NCBI GenBank assembly: GCA_026929865.2
Contig: CM049404.1
Location: 1,924,501-1,988,500, forward strand
Length of the DNA stretch: 64,000 nt
Origin: Hyperoplus lanceolatus
Taxonomy: Eukaryota; Chordata; Actinopteri; Uranoscopiformes; Ammodytidae
Reading direction: 5' to 3'
The position numbers and the translations under genes are program-made. Shown piece after piece: positions 49,271 through 64,000 of the stretch. The notes below the pieces were generated by a model, which was not told the DNA's origin, made no database searches, and saw only the letters and a program-made list of their open reading frames with translations. The first letter of the stretch is position 1. Each line of letters opens with the position of its first letter.

Positions 49271-50308
49271 AGTTGTGTATATAATCCCTTTGTTTAGGCT
49301 GATGTACAGTGTTGGTTTTCCGCCACACGTAGCATTTTGCATTCAGGCCTAAAAGGTCAAGTTTGATCTCATCTAACATCTCAAACTAACACTGCACCCT
49401 GAACACACCATCTCCACATTGAAACATGGTGGTGTATGCTGTAGGGATGTGTTTCTTCAGCAGGGACAGGGAAGTTGGTCAGAGTTGATGGGAAGATGGA
49501 TGGAGCCAAAAACAGGGCAATCTTGATAAATTCATAAAAGCCAAAATTAGGAAAATTAATAAAATCACCCAAGACAGGCTAAGCTTTCTTTTTTCTTAGT
49601 TAAAAAAAAATCTGGTTAATCAACCTATTAATTTTTCACAACCTGAATTAGCAGTTGAGTGTGGCGAGAGCGACCACACATGTTCATCTTTTTAATAGAT
49701 CAGACTATTGCAGACTAAGACAGAGCAACACACATTCTTTCAATCAGCCCAGGCAAAAAACAGTTTTGATTTTAATTTATTAAGTGACCATTTCTATATT
49801 ACAGATCTTTAATGTACATCAGAAATTAAAATCAGGGAAAAGAAAAAAAATATAGTATTACCATAAACCTCTTATTAAAACCTCTCTTTTACAAAAGAAA
49901 AATGTGTTATTGACACCATTTACAGCTTGTTTTCATATACAGGAGAGTGACAGTGGTTTAGTTGTACATGGAAATTCTGGAGAACAAAAAGAAAACAGGG
50001 TTTTTAGAATATTTACATATTTGCTGATGTGCAACACATCCCCAGGATTTGTGACCGGCCCAGAAGAAGTTTTAAACAACACAGTGCGTCAGGTGGGAAC
50101 AATCAGAGGAAAACAATGTAAATAGTCTTCAACTTTTCATCATGATACATTCATAATACACTGACTTTTCTCTCATCACTCACACTGGTGCAGTTACTTC
50201 AAAGTAACTAATTAAAGTGTCCTGCTGTTTCTGGTTACCCCTCCACAAGAAGGAAGAAGAACAATAGTGTTTATTGTCATTGTACATTTACAACTGAGCA
50301 GAGCCACA
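49271..50308. other. ZNF341-ITCH intergenic region, no gene seen
   Basis: AT-rich. TTTATT words on the plus strand could be ITCH poly(A) signals read from the other side, but none can be chosen. Confidence 0.4.
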
Positions 50309-50596
50309 CCCTGTGTTCCAATCCCCATACTTCACTACAATTTAGTATGCCGGAAAAAGATTTAGGATGACCTATTACATGCACGTCAATTGTAGTATGC
50401 TGAAAATACATAAATGCCCCACTAACTCCAATAGCATTTTGGAGAATTCATCTTTATTCTTGACATTTCTCGACATAATGAAAATAAATCTTCCTTATCT
50501 GATTTTTTTTCCTCTCCTGTCTGTAGCCCTAAAACTCTTCTGTACTTTAGTATGTAGTGTAGTAAAAAGAAAAAGTATGTGATTTGGAACGCAGGG
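50309..50596. mobile_element. MITE, CCCTGCGTTCCGAATCGC family, copy
   Basis: Ends CCCTGTGTTCCAATCCCCAT and reverse CCCTGCGTTCCAAATCACAT, 288 bp. Internally shorter than 52649-53040. Confidence 0.75.
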
Positions 50597-51370
50597 ACTG
50601 TGTTACTTTGACGACGTGCTCCATCTTCTTCTCTATAAGCAATGCTTTAATGATTCCTCAGTAACCCATCTGTCTTTCCAGTGTGTAGTTCACCAATTTA
50701 AAACCTGATGTTTTTATTTCAATTAGTTATCTTCTTTGACCCTGTAATTGTTTTCAGAAGTTGTGTTAACGTCATCCAAACCTAAAAAGTGTTTTTTCAC
50801 TTATAATTATGATATACAAACACTTGCGATCACACACACACACATCTGTAAATTATAAGCTGTTATGTGCCAAATTCAGCTGTTCTTGAGGTCCATACTC
50901 AATATCATGTTAAGAATCTTTACCTAAAATCAGAACTTCAAAATATTAAAACAATAGCCACACGTATTATTTGACTGTGTACTTCAGAAATATGTTCTGA
51001 AACACTATCTTTGTCTGGGAAAAACTGGAAAATGAACGTATGAAGTGAAAATACCCAGATCTAAAATGTTACTTTGGGTATAATAGTTTTTTAAGTTCGG
51101 CATTGCATTTTTCTGACTTAACTCTTTATTAATGTATTCATGTTACTTTTATGTCGGTTGTGGGGCAAGAATTTGTTAAAATAAGGAAAAAGCTCTTTTC
51201 ACTCAGCATCAAATGCTACATGTGTGAGGAGCTGTGCAATTTATTTTTAGAGCTTTGCAAAGAATGCATTCAAACTGTCAATAAAGACTTTACCTCAACT
51301 CACAAAAAAACAAGATTTGGTTTGAAGTGCATTTGGTGTTTTTCCAGTTATTACTTTTTTTTTTTTTTTT

Positions 51371-51883
51371 AAAGGTACAGTGTGTAAAAACTTGTATGGC
51401 ATCATCTAGTGGTGAAAGTTATACATGTCGACGCTCCCTTGCTAACACCTCCCTTTGGGATATTTTATGGAAGCTACAGTGGCCTTCAAGGACAAGAAGC
51501 TAGTTACTAAAGATGGCATCATCCACCACTGCCTCAAGTCTTTCCACAATATTGATGAGGTGAAGATGTATTTAGTTATTTATTCTATAGTACTTCTTCT
51601 TGGTCTTCCAACAGGTTCATTTCCCTAGGATGCCCAATATATACAAAAATGTGTAAGGCCGTTAAGTTTGTCATTCTGTGCTATTGTAGAAACATGGCAG
51701 CGCAAAATGACAGTGCTCCCCACTCCAATGTATATATAAATGGCTCATCAATATCTCAGGTAATAAAATAAAACTTTTATTTTCAAGCGATTATACACTG
51801 ATTAAAACACTTGTTAATATTACATTCCATTTCTACCAGGTTTGTTCTGAAAAACCACAATAGATTTTACACACTGTACCTTT
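51371..51883. mobile_element. MITE, AAAGGTACAGTGTGTAAAA ends
   Basis: TIRs AAAGGTACAGTGTGTAAAA / reverse AAAGGTACAGTGTGTAAAA, 513 bp, between T-rich and A-rich flanks. An inverse fragment lies at 24825-25060. Confidence 0.82.
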
Positions 51884-52442
51884 AAAAGTTCTGAAACATA
51901 AACTCAAGAGCATCTTGAGTACTAAGTACACTGAACACCATCTTTAAATACTTACTTTGGATCAAACAAACCAGGCCATAAGGAAAGCAGGTTTTAAAAT
52001 AGCGCTGGATGAAGAACTTAAAAGATTTTCTCAGAAAAACTTGAATCCTAGACATCCCCATTCCACGTCACAGCGTACAAACTCTGGCCCTATAAAACTA
52101 GGGTCAGCTCAAGTTCTATTGAAGTCCACCACTATAGATAATGAAGGTTACAACACTTTTCACAATCATTAAGTGATTCACAGATCAAAAACTACAGAAT
52201 CAGGAATACAAAACTGTTTCTGTCATTAATTAAGTCTCCCAAATCTCTATGTGTTGATATTGTCTGTTATTTAAGCCTTAATTTGGATAACTCCTTTATT
52301 TTTTTATAAGCTATCATGTCCGTCATGTGGTACTGTTGAATTGGTAAAATGATGCACCTTAGTCAGCAGGAGTAATCCAGATCAAAGTGTGAGACATTTG
52401 AGGTGTGACAGTTATCCGAATGATGCAGAATCCCTCTTATAT

Positions 52443-52634
52443 GCCTTGTTCCCACTGAGCAGCACGGTCTGGTTTGGCACGGCACGGTTACTCTAGATCA
52501 GGCTTGTGTTTCCACTGCAGACAGCACACCTACTTGTTAGCGTAATTCGGTACCCTTTTCAACTTTTGACAGTGGATACGCAAATAAATGTGTGCCAAGC
52601 CACACCGAACCGAACCGCTCAGTGCAAACAAGGC
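52443..52634. mobile_element. short complete MITE, GCCTTGTTTCCACTGAGCA family
   Basis: 192 bp with ends GCCTTGTTCCCACTGAGCAG / reverse GCCTTGTTTGCACTGAGCGG. Serves as the uninserted reference for the element at 614-2320. Confidence 0.8.
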
Positions 52635-52648
52635 TCTATTGAAACAAA

Positions 52649-53040
52649 CCCTGCGTTCCGAATCGCATACTTTCTACTATTTAGTATGGTAGAAAAAGGA
52701 TTTAGTATGTCCCGATTCTTGTGGCCAGATGTAGGATGGTTAGAAAGACCCGAACGTCTACTACATCCGGCCAAGATTTTTAGTGTTGAAAACAGCATCC
52801 TATTTGGGCGATTCTGACCCATAATCCAGTGTGAACCATCGACGGAGCCTCCATAGAAAACAAACGGGGATGCGACGGATATAAAAGCAAGAGGCAAGAT
52901 CAAGGCGCAATGTTATGATGAAATAAATAAGTAAAAGTATTTCCCAATATTTCCTACTGCATCCTAACTAGATTCTTTTCATCGTCAGATGTAGTATGTA
53001 GAATAGAAAAAAGAAAGAGTATGCAATTCGGAATGCAGGG
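52649..53040. mobile_element. complete MITE, CCCTGCGTTCCGAATCGC family
   Basis: 392 bp with TIRs CCCTGCGTTCCGAATCGCAT / reverse CCCTGCATTCCGAATTGCAT. Contains a TATA-like ATATAAAAGC. Confidence 0.85.
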
Positions 53041-53492
53041 AACGTTTGCTTCTCCATGAAACTTGATCCAGTTTTAGAAAAAGCACCACCATCTCAATCC
53101 GTCCTTCAAATGTAAGACTGACATTTACCAGATGCTTTAATGAACGGCAACTTAATGAGAAGAATCAGGTCATTAAAGACACCTTGACCAGACACACTGT
53201 TAGAACACATGAGCCTTCTGCTTATGAGATCCAGACTGCGTTGCCTTGGCCATCTTGTTGTCTGCCAGTAAATGATGACGCATGGGGAAGAAATAAGCTA
53301 CTGCAGTCCCATAAAACACGTCACAGAATGGGGAGTTGTCAGGATCCCATGCATAATTTGCTGCACAGTCTGAGTGACGGGGAGCAGCTCTTCTGTTTTT
53401 GTTTTAAAAGAATACAAAAAATGTCCACGTACCAAAGGGAGCTTAGAGAGGCCCGCTGTGAGCATGGTGTAACTAGAGTCCCAGCTCCATCA

Positions 53493-53498
<6 letters not shown>

Positions 53499-53556
<58 letters not shown>
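53499..53556. repeat. compound (TC)n(AC)n microsatellite
   Basis: About 13 TC then 16 AC units, within the ITCH 3' UTR or just beyond it (118 bp past the stop codon). Confidence 0.95.
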
Positions 53557-53560
<4 letters not shown>

Positions 53561-53673
53561 GGAGGAGGAGAACCATACGGGTGTGTGTGTATGAGCACAA
53601 ACACACCTAACACCCTGGGCTTTAGAGAAGAGGCTCCCTGCTGTATTCCTTCAGACTTAAGTGGCTGACTGTC

Positions 53674-63256
<9,583 letters not shown>

Positions 63257-63258
63257 TA

Positions 63259-63828
63259 TCCTGGAAATCCAGACCCTGATATCTTGAACGATAGAGGGTC
63301 TGGCCACGATCAATAGTAATTTCCAACTCAAGGGGCGGCTCCTACTCGTGCATTTCAAATGCCACTGCACGCAGTTGGATAGCACTACAACCAATCAGAG
63401 CGATGCACAAGGTGACGTAAGCCCCGTTCGTTTAGCGAACAGCTGTTAAACTGTTAAATTAAACATTTGCCGTTGTCGGTTGGCAAAACAGAACATTCCA
63501 CTTACTTGCTAATGAAAGATTTGAGTGCCGTCTTCCAAATCGTTAAGGGTCGAGGCCAAAGCAGTCTCAAACTCACACAACATATCTGCAGCCATCTTTG
63601 ATGTTTACTATCACAGCTTCGACGTTGCATGCACGTCACTGTCGTCATCCGGTTACGTCCGCCCCAGAGTACCATATAAACGGCTCTGGCGCGCCCATAT
63701 TAGATAGAACCAATTGAAACCATAGCCAGAGTTCTGGTCTTCTTGATAAAGCTTCAACGGAGCGTGTCCAGACCAACACGCGCAGCAAATTTAATTTGCC
63801 AGCGCCTAGGTCTGGGAATGCCAGGCTA
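63259..63828. mobile_element. TIR element TAGCCTGGnAATCCAGACC family
   Basis: Left CCTGGAAATCCAGACCCTG, right reverse TAGCCTGGCATTCCCAGACC, 570 bp. Clipped relatives at 24702 and perhaps 4212. Confidence 0.72.
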
Positions 63829-64000
63829 ATTATATAGCCTATATTTGCCAAAAGACATAGTAAAGAGACAGACCAATTGAATTACGGTGTGGTAGGTATA
63901 TATTTTAGTTTGATTTAAATGTATTTTCAGTATTAAAACCATCATTTGGATTTTCAATTAATAGAAATTGTAATTTTAAATGTATATATCCACCTTCTGT

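Noticed and set aside
63525-63707. Short frame near the right edge as an ITCH exon
   Set aside because: It falls inside the TAGCCTGG transposon and has no similarity to ITCH.

Overview
The window is vertebrate nuclear DNA, almost certainly from a teleost fish. Spliced genes with GT-AG introns, long (CA)n/(TG)n microsatellites and a dense population of fish-type DNA transposons, tRNA-derived SINEs and LINE fragments fill the sequence, and no prokaryotic feature is present. All boundaries below were read by eye from splice signals, reading-frame continuity and matches to remembered human proteins. No database search was run.

Three host genes are present. (1) E2F1 on the minus strand (exons 1-4; the rest lies beyond the left edge) occupies 190-8482, with its promoter near 9590-9710. 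(2) ZNF341 on the plus strand is complete: 16 coding exons from 10047 to 48219, 884 codons, with phase continuous across all 15 introns. (3) ITCH on the minus strand contributes its last six coding exons (53674-62239), the C-terminal part of the HECT ubiquitin-ligase domain. E2F1 and ZNF341 are head to head and share about 0.5 kb of promoter DNA; ZNF341 and ITCH converge. In human these genes all lie at 20q11.22, so the order agrees with conserved synteny.

The E2F1 promoter holds two E2F sites, an E-box and two CCAAT boxes in the arrangement recalled from the human gene. E2F1 is a cell-cycle transcription factor, ZNF341 is a zinc-finger activator known in human for driving STAT3, and ITCH is a NEDD4-family E3 ligase. 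Nothing in the sequence shows that the three act together beyond the shared E2F1/ZNF341 promoter.

Most of the rest is transposon strata inside introns. The 16.3-kb ZNF341 intron 12 (26531-42868) holds a 6.2-kb DNA transposon with a FLYWCH-finger remnant, a 361-bp tandem array, a piggyBac transposase split by a four-deep nest of insertions (34.6-37.7 kb), and a LINE split by a hAT element that itself carries a SINE and a TA-flanked transposon. Intron 14 holds a LINE with a restriction-like endonuclease domain, flanked on both sides by (TG)n and split by a TIR element carrying about eight copies of a GACAGGGTGGACA motif. Many elements keep exact target-site duplications (8-bp hAT, TTA/TAA Harbinger-like, TTAA piggyBac-like, TA), so the order of insertion can be read. 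No convincing retroviral or other capsid- or envelope-bearing element was seen.
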